The position numbers and the translations under genes are program-made. Positions 28,865-38,153 of a DNA stretch of 64,000 nt are shown one piece after another. Position 1 is the stretch's first letter. Each line of letters starts with the position of its first letter. The notes below the pieces were generated by a model, which had not been told where the DNA came from, made no database searches, and saw nothing but the letters and a program-made list of their open reading frames with translations. The DNA lies in NCBI GenBank assembly GCA_945911015.1, contig CAMDZW010000007.1:1-64000 (forward strand), written 5' to 3'. Origin of the DNA: an uncultured Propionibacteriaceae bacterium (GTDB taxonomy: Bacteria > Actinomycetota > Actinomycetes > Propionibacteriales > Propionibacteriaceae).

Positions 28865-30730
28865 TCAGTCGAGTCGACGGTAACCTCCGTCGGACGCTGC
28901 GGTCGCCATGGACGCATAGGCGCGCAGCGCTGTGGAGACGACCCGGTCGCGATTGCGAGGGGTGTATGGGTGTTGCCGAGCCTCCTCGAGCGCCCTTCGT
29001 TCAGCGATGATCTCGTCGTCGACCAGGAGTTGGATGGAGCGCTGCGGGATGTCGATGGCGATTTCGTCGTCGTCCTCGATGAGCGCGATCAGGCCACCGC
29101 CAGCAGCTTCGGGGGAGATGTGGCCGATCGACAGACCACTGGTGCCACCGGAGAACCGGCCATCGGTGATCAGTGCACACTTGCGGCCCAGCCCACGTCC
29201 CTTGAGGAACGAGGTCGGATACAGCATCTCCTGCATGCCCGGACCGCCCTTGGGGCCTTCGTACCGGATGACCACGACATGGCCTTCGCCGACCTCGCCG
29301 GCCAGAATGCCCTGCACCGCATCATCCTGCGACTCGTAGACCTTCGCGAAACCGTTGAAGACCAACGATTCCTCAGGCACCCCGGCGGTCTTGACCACAC
29401 AGCCGTCCTCAGCGATGTTGCCGAACAGGATGCACAGACCACCATCGGCGGTGTAGGCGTGGTCGAGGTCCCTGATGCAGCCGTCAGCGGCATCGGTGTC
29501 GAGGGATTCCCACGTGTTCTGCGTGGAGAACGGCTCGGTGGTGCGGACTCCACCAGGGGCTGCCAGGAAGAGCTCCTTGGCGACCTCGGAGGCGGTCTCG
29601 GCACGGATGTCCCACTCGGCCAGCCAGCTCTCCAGGCTGTCGCCGTCGACCCTGGTGCCAGTCCGGTGGAGCAGTCCGCCACGGTTCAACTCGCCCAGGA
29701 TCGCGGGGATGCCGCCAGCACGGTGCACGTCCTCCATGTGGTACTTCGGGGTGTTCGGCGCAACCTTGCTGATGCACGGCACTCGTCGGGAGACCTCGTC
29801 GACATCGGCGTGGCTGAACTCGATCTCGGCTTCGCGGGCGGCAGCCAACAGGTGCAGGACGGTGTTGGTCGAGCCACCCATGGCCACATCCAGCGCGAAA
29901 GCGTTCTCGAAGGACTCCCGATTGGCGATCGCCCGCGGCAGCACTGAGTCGTCCTCCTCGCCGTAGTGTCGCCGGGCGAGATCGACGATCCGAGCGCCAG
30001 CGTTGAGGAAGAGTTGTTTGCGGGCCGCATGGGTGGCCAGCGTGGAGCCGTTGCCAGCCTGGGCCAGACCGATGGCCTCGGTCAGGCAGTTCATCGAGTT
30101 CGCGGTGAACATGCCAGAACAGGATCCACAGGTCGGACACGCCGACTGCTCGACCAGGGAGAGTTCTTCGTCGCTGACCGAGGTGTCGGCCGACATGACC
30201 ATCGCGTCGATCAGGTCGAGTTTGGGACGGGCAATGCCGTCGGTGGCGACGATCTTGCCGGCCTCCATCGGGCCACCGGAGACGAAGATGGTCGGGATGT
30301 TGAGCCGCAGTGCAGCCAGCAACATACCGGGGGTGATCTTGTCGCAGTTGGAGATGCAGACCAAGGCATCGGCGCAGTGCGCCTGCACCATGTACTCCAC
30401 CGAGTCGGCGATCAGCTCACGACTCGGCAAGGAGTACAGCATGCCGGCGTGGCCCATGGCGATGCCATCGTCGACCGCAATCGTGTTGAACTCCTTGGCG
30501 ACGCCGCCGGCCTCGGCAATCGCCTCTCCGACAAGTCGGCCCATGTCACGCAGGTGGACGTGGCCGGGCACGAACTGGGTGAACGAGTTGGCCACCGCGA
30601 CGATCGGCTTGCCGAAGTCGTTGTCGGTCATGCCGGTGGCACGCCACAGGGCGCGGGCTCCGGCCATGTTGCGGCCAGTGGTGGACGTTGCGGAACGGAG
30701 TGGACGAGACACGGCCCAAGTCTTGCTCAC
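28865..30730 (-). CDS. ilvD: Dihydroxy-acid dehydratase
   Basis: 621 residues from GTG 30730 with GAGGG upstream. It dehydrates 2,3-dihydroxy-isovalerate and 2,3-dihydroxy-3-methylvalerate in branched-chain amino acid synthesis. Iron-sulfur cysteines lie in [10 protein letters not shown] and [19 protein letters not shown]; '[13 protein letters not shown]' and '[12 protein letters not shown]' and '[21 protein letters not shown]' are family blocks. It stands alone behind the terminator at 30751-30791. Confidence 0.96.
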   Translation of the reverse strand: MSKTWAVSRPLRSATSTTGRNMAGARALWRATGMTDNDFGKPIVAVANSFTQFVPGHVHLRDMGRLVGEAIAEAGGVAKEFNTIAVDDGIAMGHAGMLYSLPSRELIADSVEYMVQAHCADALVCISNCDKITPGMLLAALRLNIPTIFVSGGPMEAGKIVATDGIARPKLDLIDAMVMSADTSVSDEELSLVEQSACPTCGSCSGMFTANSMNCLTEAIGLAQAGNGSTLATHAARKQLFLNAGARIVDLARRHYGEEDDSVLPRAIANRESFENAFALDVAMGGSTNTVLHLLAAAREAEIEFSHADVDEVSRRVPCISKVAPNTPKYHMEDVHRAGGIPAILGELNRGGLLHRTGTRVDGDSLESWLAEWDIRAETASEVAKELFLAAPGGVRTTEPFSTQNTWESLDTDAADGCIRDLDHAYTADGGLCILFGNIAEDGCVVKTAGVPEESLVFNGFAKVYESQDDAVQGILAGEVGEGHVVVIRYEGPKGGPGMQEMLYPTSFLKGRGLGRKCALITDGRFSGGTSGLSIGHISPEAAGGGLIALIEDDDEIAIDIPQRSIQLLVDDEIIAERRALEEARQHPYTPRNRDRVVSTALRAYASMATAASDGGYRRLD

Positions 30731-30750
30731 CGCACGCCCTCGACGAACCA

Positions 30751-30791
30751 CACCCCACCATGCGGACCTGGTACGGGTCCGTGGTGGGGTG
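30751..30791 (-). terminator. Terminator between the symporter operon and ilvD
   Basis: CACCCCACCA plus CGGACC (30751-30768, with a TG bulge) pairs with GGGTCCG and TGGTGGGGTG (30775-30791), giving about 16 pairs around a short loop. There is no run of T on either strand, so termination may be imperfect or the hairpin may protect the RNA end. Confidence 0.6.
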
Positions 30792-30812
30792 CGCTCGGTC
30801 GGGTGACTGGTC

Positions 30813-30950
30813 TCAGATGATGCCTTCCCCGCGCCGACGAGCCTGAGCGGCCTCCCGGGCGAAGGACACGATGATCACGGCGAGCACCGCGGCCACGATC
30901 ACCGGCCAGATCAGGACATAGATGGTCAGGGCCAGAGCTGTTCCACTCAT
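30813..30950 (-). CDS. Small transporter subunit (MetS-like)
   Basis: 45 residues: [19 protein letters not shown], one transmembrane helix, then a charged tail ([14 protein letters not shown]). The ATG overlaps the stop of the sodium:solute symporter (ATGA), so both are made together. Similar one-helix proteins accompany NSS transporters (MetS) and some SSS symporters in actinobacteria. It probably stabilises or completes the transporter. Confidence 0.65.
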   Translation of the reverse strand: MSGTALALTIYVLIWPVIVAAVLAVIIVSFAREAAQARRRGEGII

Positions 30951-32647
30951 CGATCTCTCCTTGGCTGTGCAGTCAGGTCAGGCTCAGCAAGCACGTCGGG
31001 CTCGGCCGCCGTCTCGTCCAATGGGTCGAACTCACCGGTGCGGACGGCGATCTGGTCGAAGTCGTAGCGACGCTTCGACGGCAGAGCGAGTGCCACACAC
31101 AAGATCGTCGACACGGCATAGGCCACCAACGATCCGGCGAGCACGGGTTGGGTGTGGAGGAACCCGATGCCGAACGGTGCCGTCGCCACAACGGCCACGA
31201 CGGCGACCGCCCAGGCCACCTTCTTGCCGAAGAACCCGAAGGCCATCAGCCCGAGCACCACCCCGACGCCGATCACCGACAGCACGTCGACCACGATCCC
31301 GACACCACCGGTCAGGGCGATCCACTCGAAGCGGACCGGGAGGAAGAGCAGGATGCCGGCAGCCGCAGACACCGTGAACGCCAGGTTGGTCACCCGGTCC
31401 CAGTAGAAGCTGGCGATCACCGGGAACACCAGGGCACCCCACAGGGCGCCGACGAAGACCAACAGGTCGAGGATGTTGAACCGGCTCCCGGCAAAGTACA
31501 GCCCAGCCCCCATGGCCACCACCATCGTGATGCGTCCGATCAGGACCATCAGTCGCGGATTGGCCTTCTGCTTGCCGGCGATGTTCTGACCGTAGACATC
31601 GGTCATCACGATGGCGGCCAGCGCGCTCAGGTCGGAGTCGGCCGTGGAACACAGCGAACCGATGATCATGACGAAGAACAGACAGATCAGCACTGGACCG
31701 AGATAGGTCCCTGCCATCTGCGGGATCAGATTGTTGACATCGCCGTCGATCGGCTCCATGCCGGTGTAGAGGGCAACTACGCCGAGCATCCCGATCCCGA
31801 TCACCGTCGCTCCGTAACCGATGGTCGCGGTCACGAAGGTCTTCTTGATCAGGTCCTCGCGTACGGCGAAGAGGCGTTGCGCGATCGTCTGGTTGCCGAT
31901 CGCGTACGCCAGGACTGCGGCAATGTACGGAGCGCCCTGGCCGAAGAACGCATCGGAGGAGAAGAAGTTTTGCTGCTGCGGGGTCACATGTTGCGCACCG
32001 ACGTCGAACAGTTCAGGTCCGCCGGCGGCGAAGAAGACCACCGGGAGGATGATCACGACCGCGCCGAGCATCGCCAGCACCTGGGCGAAGTCAGTCAGCA
32101 CCGAGGCACGGAACCCCGACCACAACGTGTACAGGAGCACTCCCGCCGCAATGGCGAGCACACCTTGGCTGAAGCTGAAGGGGGAGAGCATGTCGATCAG
32201 GGCGCCACCGGCGATCAGGTTCGATGTCAGGCTGATCACACTGCCCAGGACGTTCGACAGGGCCAGCATGAGCTGGCTGGATCGTCCGTGCCGAGCGAAC
32301 ATCACCTCGGCGATGGTGTGGGCCTTTGGGGCGACCTTGCGGATCCTGCGCCCGAAGGGGTAGATCAGCAGGATCATCAGGGCGCCCCACAACCCGTAGT
32401 GGATCGGTCCCGACACGCCGTAGGTGTAGCCGGCGGTGGCCGAGGCATACATCGACGACGCCCAGATCCAGGTCGCGGTCATCGAGGCCGCCGAGATGCC
32501 GAAGCCAATACGACCGCCACCGGTCATGTAGCCGTCAGCATTCTCCTTGCGCCGACTGATCTTCAACGACATGATGAAACTGCCGCCGAAGAAGACCAGC
32601 ATCAAGATGATCACAACCGGCGTCGAGAGCTGTTGCAGCTCAAGCAA
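30947..32647 (-). CDS. Sodium:solute symporter (SSS family)
   Basis: 566 residues from TTG 32647, supported by GGAG 9 bases upstream. About 13-14 hydrophobic segments, with 'FGISAASMTATWIWASSMY', 'GYTYGVSGPIHYGLW' and 'SLCSTADSDLSALAAIV', placing it in the SSS superfamily near urea/polyamine (DUR3-like) transporters. It takes up an organic solute with Na+; the substrate cannot be read. Coupled to a 45-residue subunit and closed by a hairpin. Confidence 0.8.
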   Translation of the reverse strand: MLELQQLSTPVVIILMLVFFGGSFIMSLKISRRKENADGYMTGGGRIGFGISAASMTATWIWASSMYASATAGYTYGVSGPIHYGLWGALMILLIYPFGRRIRKVAPKAHTIAEVMFARHGRSSQLMLALSNVLGSVISLTSNLIAGGALIDMLSPFSFSQGVLAIAAGVLLYTLWSGFRASVLTDFAQVLAMLGAVVIILPVVFFAAGGPELFDVGAQHVTPQQQNFFSSDAFFGQGAPYIAAVLAYAIGNQTIAQRLFAVREDLIKKTFVTATIGYGATVIGIGMLGVVALYTGMEPIDGDVNNLIPQMAGTYLGPVLICLFFVMIIGSLCSTADSDLSALAAIVMTDVYGQNIAGKQKANPRLMVLIGRITMVVAMGAGLYFAGSRFNILDLLVFVGALWGALVFPVIASFYWDRVTNLAFTVSAAAGILLFLPVRFEWIALTGGVGIVVDVLSVIGVGVVLGLMAFGFFGKKVAWAVAVVAVVATAPFGIGFLHTQPVLAGSLVAYAVSTILCVALALPSKRRYDFDQIAVRTGEFDPLDETAAEPDVLAEPDLTAQPRRDR

Positions 32648-32949
32648 GAAAAATCACTCCAGACTTGTCGCACAATGGCAACACAAATGAAACGGGAAAT
32701 GGCAGGCACAACCGACCGATGGTCAGAGGGACGAGCTCAGAAGGGGTCAGCGATCAGTCCACGGGCACGCGACCGAGAATTCGGTCAGGAGGCACCGCCA
32801 GAACACACTGAGTCGCTCCGTCCATGGCCGGCACATTAGCACGGCTGAACATTTTGTGACCGAGCACGACCACCTACGGCACCCATTCTTGAATGGTGAG
32901 AGACCGAACCAGACATGGACAGCCGATGTGATAGGTGCAACCATGGACC
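32648..32949. other. Divergent intergenic region between symporter and nei
   Basis: 302 bases with no supported gene. It must hold promoters for the leftward symporter and rightward nei. A 12-base palindrome CATTCTTGAATG lies at 32884-32895, 54 bases before nei, a possible operator. Nothing else is recognised. Confidence 0.4.
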
Positions 32950-33828
32950 ATGCCTGAGGGGGATGCCGTACGACGCACGGCCGACGACCTCGACCAAGCC
33001 CTTCGTGACACCGTGATCCATCGGGCCGAGCTGCGCTGGCCCTCACTGGCCACGACCGATCTGTCGGGCTGGCGCACCTTGGAGGTCTGCAGCGTCGGCA
33101 AACACCTGCTCCACCGGTTTGACAGCGGCATGACCCTGCACTCCCATCGCCGGATGGAGGGACGCTGGACGATCTCGACACCGTCACCGCCGCCGACGAA
33201 CCACCGGGTCCGCGCGGTGTTGCTGGCGGGCCCAGCAGGCGTCACGCCAACTGCGCAATCAGGGGTGATGGCGGTGGGGTGGTCCTTGGGTGAGCTGCAC
33301 CTGGTGGCCACCTCAGCCGAGCATCGACTGATCGGCCACCTCGGCCCGGATCTGTTGGATCCGCGGTGGGAGGGCCGAGAGGACGAGTTGGTGGCTGCCG
33401 TGACCGGTGCGGTGTCCGCCGCACCGCAGCGGATGGTGGCTGAGCTGTTGCTCGACCAAGCAATCGTGGCCGGGCTGGGCACGATCTGGGTGAGCGATCT
33501 GCTCTTCGTCCACCGCACCAACCCCGCGACACCGGCCGGTGAAGTCGACGATCTCGCGGTCCTGGTGCATCGCGCTCGCACTGGGATGCAGCGCGCGGTT
33601 GATCTACGGTGCACCACCACCACGCCAAGCACCAGGCGTGGCCAAACCACGTGGGTGCACGGTCGCAGCGGCCGACCCTGCCGCCGCTGTGGCACCGCAG
33701 TCCGGCTCTGGCTCACTGCCGACCACAACCGGACCATCTTCTACTGCCCGCATTGTCAGGGCGGACTGGCCCGCGGTGACGACGGATCCCCGCAGGCACC
33801 GCTCGGCGCCCGCCGCCCGACTCGGTGA
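32950..33828 (+). CDS. nei: Endonuclease VIII-like DNA glycosylase/AP lyase
   Basis: 292 residues. The start at ATG 32950 gives MPEGD, whose Pro2 is the Schiff-base nucleophile and Glu3 the catalytic acid of the Fpg/Nei family. The H2TH region (RMVAELLLDQAIVAGLGTIW as a span) and C-terminal zinc finger CRRCGTAVRLW..YCPHCQ are intact. It removes oxidised pyrimidines. 'PEGD' rather than 'PELPEV' places it with Nei. Confidence 0.92.
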   Translation: MPEGDAVRRTADDLDQALRDTVIHRAELRWPSLATTDLSGWRTLEVCSVGKHLLHRFDSGMTLHSHRRMEGRWTISTPSPPPTNHRVRAVLLAGPAGVTPTAQSGVMAVGWSLGELHLVATSAEHRLIGHLGPDLLDPRWEGREDELVAAVTGAVSAAPQRMVAELLLDQAIVAGLGTIWVSDLLFVHRTNPATPAGEVDDLAVLVHRARTGMQRAVDLRCTTTTPSTRRGQTTWVHGRSGRPCRRCGTAVRLWLTADHNRTIFYCPHCQGGLARGDDGSPQAPLGARRPTR

Positions 33829-33839
33829 CCGGGGTGGGT

Positions 33840-34781
33840 TCAGGTGCGCCCAGCGAGTGCGGTGACGATTCGCTCGGCGCTGCCGCCGAGTCCGAGCTCC
33901 TCGGCCAGCGTCTCCCAGCCCGATACATCGGCTGGGGAGGAGACCAGTTCCAGATCATCCAGTTCCAGCGGCAGCGCGACCTCGCGCGCCACGGCGACGA
34001 CCGTACGGGCGGGGCCCAGGTAGTCAGCCGCTGCCGCCAGCTTTGCCCGTACACCCCCGGCCAGTGGCGACGGTTCGTCCGCTGCGGCCTGTTCGATCGC
34101 CGACAGGTCGCCAAATCTGGCCAACAGTCCGGCCGCAGTCTTCTCACCGACCCCGGCGACGCCGGGCAGACCGTCGCTGGCATCACCGCGCATCACCGCG
34201 AAGTCGACGTACTGCTCCGGCCCGATCCCGTACCTGTCGTGGATCCAGGCCGGATCGATCCGGTCATGTTTGGCCACACCGCGACCGACGTAGAGCACCC
34301 GGGTGGTGTCCGAAACCAGCTGGAACAGGTCCCGGTCACCGGTCACCACATCGGCGGCCCACCCACGCGACTGCGCCACGGTCGCCAACGTGGCGATCAC
34401 ATCATCGGCCTCGTAGCCATCAGCTCCGACGATCGGCAGCCCGAGGGCATTGAGTGCAGCCACGATCAGGGGCACCTGCGCATCCAGCTCGGCGTCGGTC
34501 GTCTCGCCGCCGGTGGGGGAGACCCGGTGTTCCTTGTAGCTGGGGATCAGGTCGACGCGCCACTGCGGGCGCCAGTCGTTGTCCCAGCAACAGGCCAGAT
34601 GGGTCGGTCGGTACTCGGTGACGAACCGGGCGATGAAGTCGAGCAGTCCCCGTACCGCGTTCACCTGCCGGCCGTCGGGGCTGCGGAGCTTGTCGGGCAG
34701 GCCGAAATAGGCCCGGAAGTAGAGCGAGGCCGTGTCGAGCAGCATCACCCGCGGCGTGCCCATGGGCTCCGGATTGTCCAT
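33840..34781 (-). CDS. 5'-3' exonuclease domain protein
   Basis: 313 residues from ATG 34781 (ATG 34790 also possible); upstream codons in the open frame are a shadow of the ppm gene. Matches the free-standing 5' nuclease domain of DNA polymerase I: LLDTASLYFRAYFGLPD, 'DGYEADDVIATLA', 'VVTGDRDLFQLV' and the helix-hairpin-helix 'RGDASDGLPGVAGVGEKTAAGLL'. It removes RNA primers or flaps. It converges with nei, another repair gene. Confidence 0.9.
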   Translation of the reverse strand: MDNPEPMGTPRVMLLDTASLYFRAYFGLPDKLRSPDGRQVNAVRGLLDFIARFVTEYRPTHLACCWDNDWRPQWRVDLIPSYKEHRVSPTGGETTDAELDAQVPLIVAALNALGLPIVGADGYEADDVIATLATVAQSRGWAADVVTGDRDLFQLVSDTTRVLYVGRGVAKHDRIDPAWIHDRYGIGPEQYVDFAVMRGDASDGLPGVAGVGEKTAAGLLARFGDLSAIEQAAADEPSPLAGGVRAKLAAAADYLGPARTVVAVAREVALPLELDDLELVSSPADVSGWETLAEELGLGGSAERIVTALAGRT

Positions 34782-34880
34782 GGTCGCCATCCTGCCACGG
34801 ATAGGCTGGACCGAACCGTAGGCAACCTCTTGGTGCGACCCGGCACCATGGATCCCACGACGAGTGAAAGGTGAGTCATT

Positions 34881-35657
34881 TTGACCGCAACGCCGACCCC
34901 CCGCACGTTGGTGATCATCCCGACCTACAACGAGGCGGAGAATCTGGAATGGATCACCGGCCGGGTCCGGGAAGCAGCGCCCGAGGTCGACATCCTCGTC
35001 GCCGATGACAACTCGCCCGACGGCACCGGAAGAATCGCTGACCGCCTCGCTGCCGCCGACCCGCACCTCCATGTGATGCACCGGCCCGGCAAGCAGGGTC
35101 TCGGTGCGGCCTATCTCGCCGGTTTCCACTGGGGGCTGGAACGCGACTACGAAGCGCTGGTCGAGATGGACTGCGATGGCTCCCACAAGCCCGAGGATCT
35201 GCCGCGACTGCTCGCCCGCGCCGGCGACACCGATCTGGTGATCGGTTCGCGATATGTCCCCGGTGGCGGCGTGGTCAACTGGCCCCTGTACCGGCAGCTG
35301 ATCTCACGGGGCGGAAGCCTGTGGACTCGGATGATGCTCGGGTTGAAGGTCAGGGACTGTACGGGAGGGTTCCGGGTCTTTCGTCGGGAGACCTTGGAGG
35401 GGATCGGTCTGGACGAGGTCGCCTCGGCCGGGTACTGCTTCCAGGTTGATCTGCTGTGGCGCACTCAGAAGGCCGGGTTCTCGATCACCGAGGTCCCGAT
35501 CACCTTCGTCGAACGCGAACGCGGCAACTCCAAGATGAGTAAGGCCATCTTCATCGAGGCCCTGATCCGCACGACCTTGTGGGGCATCGCGCACCGCGCC
35601 GCCCAGTTTCGCGATGCCGGTGAGCGTGCGTTGGAGAAGCGGGAACGGAAGCGCTGA
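34881..35657 (+). CDS. ppm1: Polyprenol monophosphomannose synthase
   Basis: 258 residues from TTG 34881, with AAAGGTGA upstream. GT2 fold: IIPTYNEAENL, ADDNSPDGTG, the DxD motif in EMDCDGSH (97-99), and 'GSRYVPGGGVVNW'. It transfers mannose from GDP-mannose to polyprenyl phosphate, the donor for protein O-mannosylation and lipoglycans. The proximity of FxsA and RbpA matches actinobacterial synteny. There is no apolipoprotein N-acyltransferase domain here. Confidence 0.93.
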   Translation: MTATPTPRTLVIIPTYNEAENLEWITGRVREAAPEVDILVADDNSPDGTGRIADRLAAADPHLHVMHRPGKQGLGAAYLAGFHWGLERDYEALVEMDCDGSHKPEDLPRLLARAGDTDLVIGSRYVPGGGVVNWPLYRQLISRGGSLWTRMMLGLKVRDCTGGFRVFRRETLEGIGLDEVASAGYCFQVDLLWRTQKAGFSITEVPITFVERERGNSKMSKAIFIEALIRTTLWGIAHRAAQFRDAGERALEKRERKR

Positions 35658-36274
35658 TGTCCACACCCAGATCGATGCCGGGCCCGAAATCGAGGGTGGG
35701 CTGGCGCGCTCTGGTCCCGATCGTCCTTGGCGTGCTGGTGGTCATTGGGATCCCGATCCTGGAGTGGACCGTGCTGGCCCTGGTCGTCGGCTGGATCGGA
35801 TTCTGGCCGACCGTCGCCATCCTGGCCGCCAAGATGATCGCCGGTGCGGTGCTGGCTCGCCGCGAACTCGCCCGGGCACGGGACACCATCACCGGTGCCC
35901 TGGCCGCGCGGCCGGGACAGGTCGCTGCGGTCGACACCTCGGGCATGGGCAACCGGGCGTTGGTGCTGGTCGGAGCGATCCTGCTCATCCTGCCCGGGCT
36001 GGTGACCGATCTGTTCGGACTGGTCCTGGTGGTGCCGCCCACTCGGGCCGTGGTCCGGCGGGCCGGCGCTGCCGTGTTCCGCAGCCGAGCCGAGCGGGCC
36101 GGAGCCGATCTGACTCGCCTGAAGATGCAGATGGACCGCGAGGGCACCATTCCCGGCGAGACCGATGATGCCGGGCCCGGGTCGACCTCCGCCAGCACAG
36201 ACGACTCTGCCCACCGCCCCCGGCGCAGGCCGGGTGACGATGGGCAGGTGATCTCGGGCGAGATTGTCAGCTGA
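35657..36274 (+). CDS. fxsA: FxsA-family membrane protein
   Basis: 205 residues; ATG overlaps the ppm1 stop (TGATG). Three hydrophobic segments with the FxsA blocks 'PILEWTVLALVVGWIGFWPT' and 'LILPGLVTDLFGLVLVVPPTR', then a charged, Ser/Asp-rich cytoplasmic tail. E. coli FxsA relieves phage T7 exclusion; the role in actinobacteria is unknown. Confidence 0.85.
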   Translation: MSTPRSMPGPKSRVGWRALVPIVLGVLVVIGIPILEWTVLALVVGWIGFWPTVAILAAKMIAGAVLARRELARARDTITGALAARPGQVAAVDTSGMGNRALVLVGAILLILPGLVTDLFGLVLVVPPTRAVVRRAGAAVFRSRAERAGADLTRLKMQMDREGTIPGETDDAGPGSTSASTDDSAHRPRRRPGDDGQVISGEIVS

Positions 36275-36292
36275 GCCGAAGGGTCTCCCTGG

Positions 36293-36649
36293 TCACAGAG
36301 AGCGCATCCCCGGGCCGATCTTTCCGTTGCGGAGCAGGTCAAGACGCTCGGAGAGCAGCTCCTCCAACTCCGGGATGGAACGACGCTCGCGCAGCATGTC
36401 CCAGTGGGTCCGCTGCGGCTTGACCTCCTTGGCCTCCGGTTCGACGCCGTCGCTGCGGCGAGACTCCTGACCGCACCGCGGGCATTCCCACAGTGCAGGG
36501 GTCTCAGCCTCATCGGAGAAGGTCAGCTCGAAGTGATGTCCATTCGGGCAGTCGAAGCCGAGCTGCTGACGGGGCGCAAATTCCACGCCCGTCTCGTCCT
36601 CAAAGCTCTTCGATCCCAGTCCTGCTCCGCGCAGTGCACGGTCCGCCAT
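36293..36649 (-). CDS. rbpA: RNA polymerase-binding protein RbpA
   Basis: 118 residues. Starts MADRALRGAGLGSKSFE; the central domain has two Cys pairs (FDCPNGHHF, WECPRCGQES) that bind zinc; the C-terminal sigma-binding part is PQRTHWDMLRERRSIPELEELL. It binds principal sigma factors and stabilises the promoter open complex. Next to ppm1/fxsA as in other actinobacteria. A 27-base tandem repeat lies in its leader. Confidence 0.96.
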   Translation of the reverse strand: MADRALRGAGLGSKSFEDETGVEFAPRQQLGFDCPNGHHFELTFSDEAETPALWECPRCGQESRRSDGVEPEAKEVKPQRTHWDMLRERRSIPELEELLSERLDLLRNGKIGPGMRSL

Positions 36650-36680
36650 ACTGCCTCCCCAACAAATGGTCCGGTACGAT

Positions 36681-36734
36681 CCTGTCGACGGTGGGCCAAG
36701 CCCAAGGCCTGTCGACAGTGGGCCAAACCCACGG
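36681..36734. repeat. Two 27-base tandem repeats upstream of rbpA
   Basis: Units at 36681-36707 and 36708-36734 begin CCTGTCGAC, share GTGGGCCAA and differ at 3 positions. Seen from rbpA they lie 32-85 bases before its start codon, in the leader or promoter. They could be paired protein sites or alternative RNA folds; no known motif is recognised. Confidence 0.6.
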
Positions 36735-36786
36735 CCAACCGCTCCATTGTTCCCGATCGGTCAAAATGTTGCCAATCGTGGTGCGG

Positions 36787-38100
36787 TCATGCACCCCGCG
36801 GTGGCCGCACTCGGATCAGCGCCAGCGTCCCCGCGACCAGCACCGCGATGATGCCCACGATGCCGAGCCGGTCCCCACCGAGCGCCGAGAAGGCGGCCAC
36901 CAGGGCCGGAGCCAGGAAGGACACGGCCCGACCACTGGTGGTGTAGAGCCCGAACATCTGTCCTTCATGTCCCTTGGGCGCGACCTGCGCCAGGAAGCTC
37001 CGGGCGGACGCCTGCGCGGGGCCCACCCACAGGCACAGGGCCAGGCCGAGCACCCAGAAGACGGCCGTGGACTGGACGAAGAGCAGGATCGACGCGGTCA
37101 CGATCAGCCCGATCAGGGAGACCATGATGATCACCTTCGGGCCGAGCTTGTCCTCCAGCAGGCCGCCCAGGAATGCGCCGGCGGCAGCGACCACATTGGC
37201 TGCGACGCCGAAGATCAGCACATCGGACGGGGCAATGCCGAAGACGGTCACGGCCAGGATCGCCCCAAAGGTGAACACTGCCGACAACCCGTCGCGGAAC
37301 AGGGCACTGGCGATCAGGAAGTGAACCGCGTTACGGTCGGTGCGCCACAGCTGGACGATGTCGCGGAACAGGATCCGGTAGGAGTCGATGACCCCCACCT
37401 TGTCGGCGATCGCGGCAGTGGCTTTCCTCTCGGGCACCGCCAGGAACAGCGGCAGGGCGAACAGGGCGAACCATCCTGCTGCCAGCAGTGCCACCAGTCG
37501 ATACTTCAGGCCCTCGTCACTGGTGACGCCGAACCAGCCGACCTCGGGTGCGATGACGCCCACGTACAGGATCAACAACAAGAAGATGCCGCCGACATAG
37601 CCAGCGCCCCAGCCGAAGCCGGACACCCGGCCGACCGTGGCCGGTGTGGAGACCTGGGTGACCATGGCGTTGTAGGACACGCCGGCGATCTCGGAGAAGA
37701 CATTGGCCGCCCCGAGCAGCACCAGGCCGAGGAACAGGTACGAGTAGTTGTCCTTGACCAGGAACATCAGCGCCATGCAGGTGATCGTCAGCGCGGTCCA
37801 GATCGCGAGGTTGCGTTTGCGGTGGCCGCCGGAGTCGGCGCGGTGGCCGAGCACCGGAGCCAGGAGCGCGACAATCACCCCGGTGATGGCGGTGGAGATG
37901 CCCAACCAGGTCTGCCCACTCGGGGCTCCCTCGGGTGCACCGTTGACCGCGACGGAGTCAGCCAGGTAGGTGGCGAAGACGAAGGTGGTGATCACTGCGT
38001 TGAACGCGGCCGATCCCCAGTCCCAGCTCGCCCAGGCAGCCACCCTGCCCCACGGCGTCCGCGCCGGCACCGCTGCGGCAGGGTCGGTGGAGATGCTCAT
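36787..38100 (-). CDS. MFS transporter (UMF1/Atg22-like)
   Basis: 437 residues, 12 hydrophobic segments. 'WASWDWGSAAFNAVITTFVFATYL', 'PVLGHRADSGGHRKRNL' and 'GPAQASARSFLAQVAPKGHEGQMFGLY' are typical of the UMF1 group, whose substrates are mostly unknown (amino-acid efflux in yeast Atg22). Solitary leftward gene between rbpA and the phosphodiesterase gene. Confidence 0.82.
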   Translation of the reverse strand: MSISTDPAAAVPARTPWGRVAAWASWDWGSAAFNAVITTFVFATYLADSVAVNGAPEGAPSGQTWLGISTAITGVIVALLAPVLGHRADSGGHRKRNLAIWTALTITCMALMFLVKDNYSYLFLGLVLLGAANVFSEIAGVSYNAMVTQVSTPATVGRVSGFGWGAGYVGGIFLLLILYVGVIAPEVGWFGVTSDEGLKYRLVALLAAGWFALFALPLFLAVPERKATAAIADKVGVIDSYRILFRDIVQLWRTDRNAVHFLIASALFRDGLSAVFTFGAILAVTVFGIAPSDVLIFGVAANVVAAAGAFLGGLLEDKLGPKVIIMVSLIGLIVTASILLFVQSTAVFWVLGLALCLWVGPAQASARSFLAQVAPKGHEGQMFGLYTTSGRAVSFLAPALVAAFSALGGDRLGIVGIIAVLVAGTLALIRVRPPRGA

Positions 38101-38153
38101 CTACGCTCCTGGTTCAGGGATCGTGCGGCTCGTACCGCATCCGGAGATCCGGC

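Noticed and set aside
31148..32839. Rightward 563-codon frame opposite the symporter
   Set aside because: Low-complexity His/Asp/Glu/Gln-rich composition typical of antisense to a membrane protein.
33825..34874. Rightward 349-codon frame opposite the 5'-3' exonuclease
   Set aside because: Shadow; the minus-strand frame has clear exonuclease motifs.
36690..36760. Possible SigH/SigR-type promoter GGGAAC..GTT upstream of rbpA
   Set aside because: The spacing from GGGAAC to the nearest suitable GTT is 20 bases, outside the usual range, and the match is weak.
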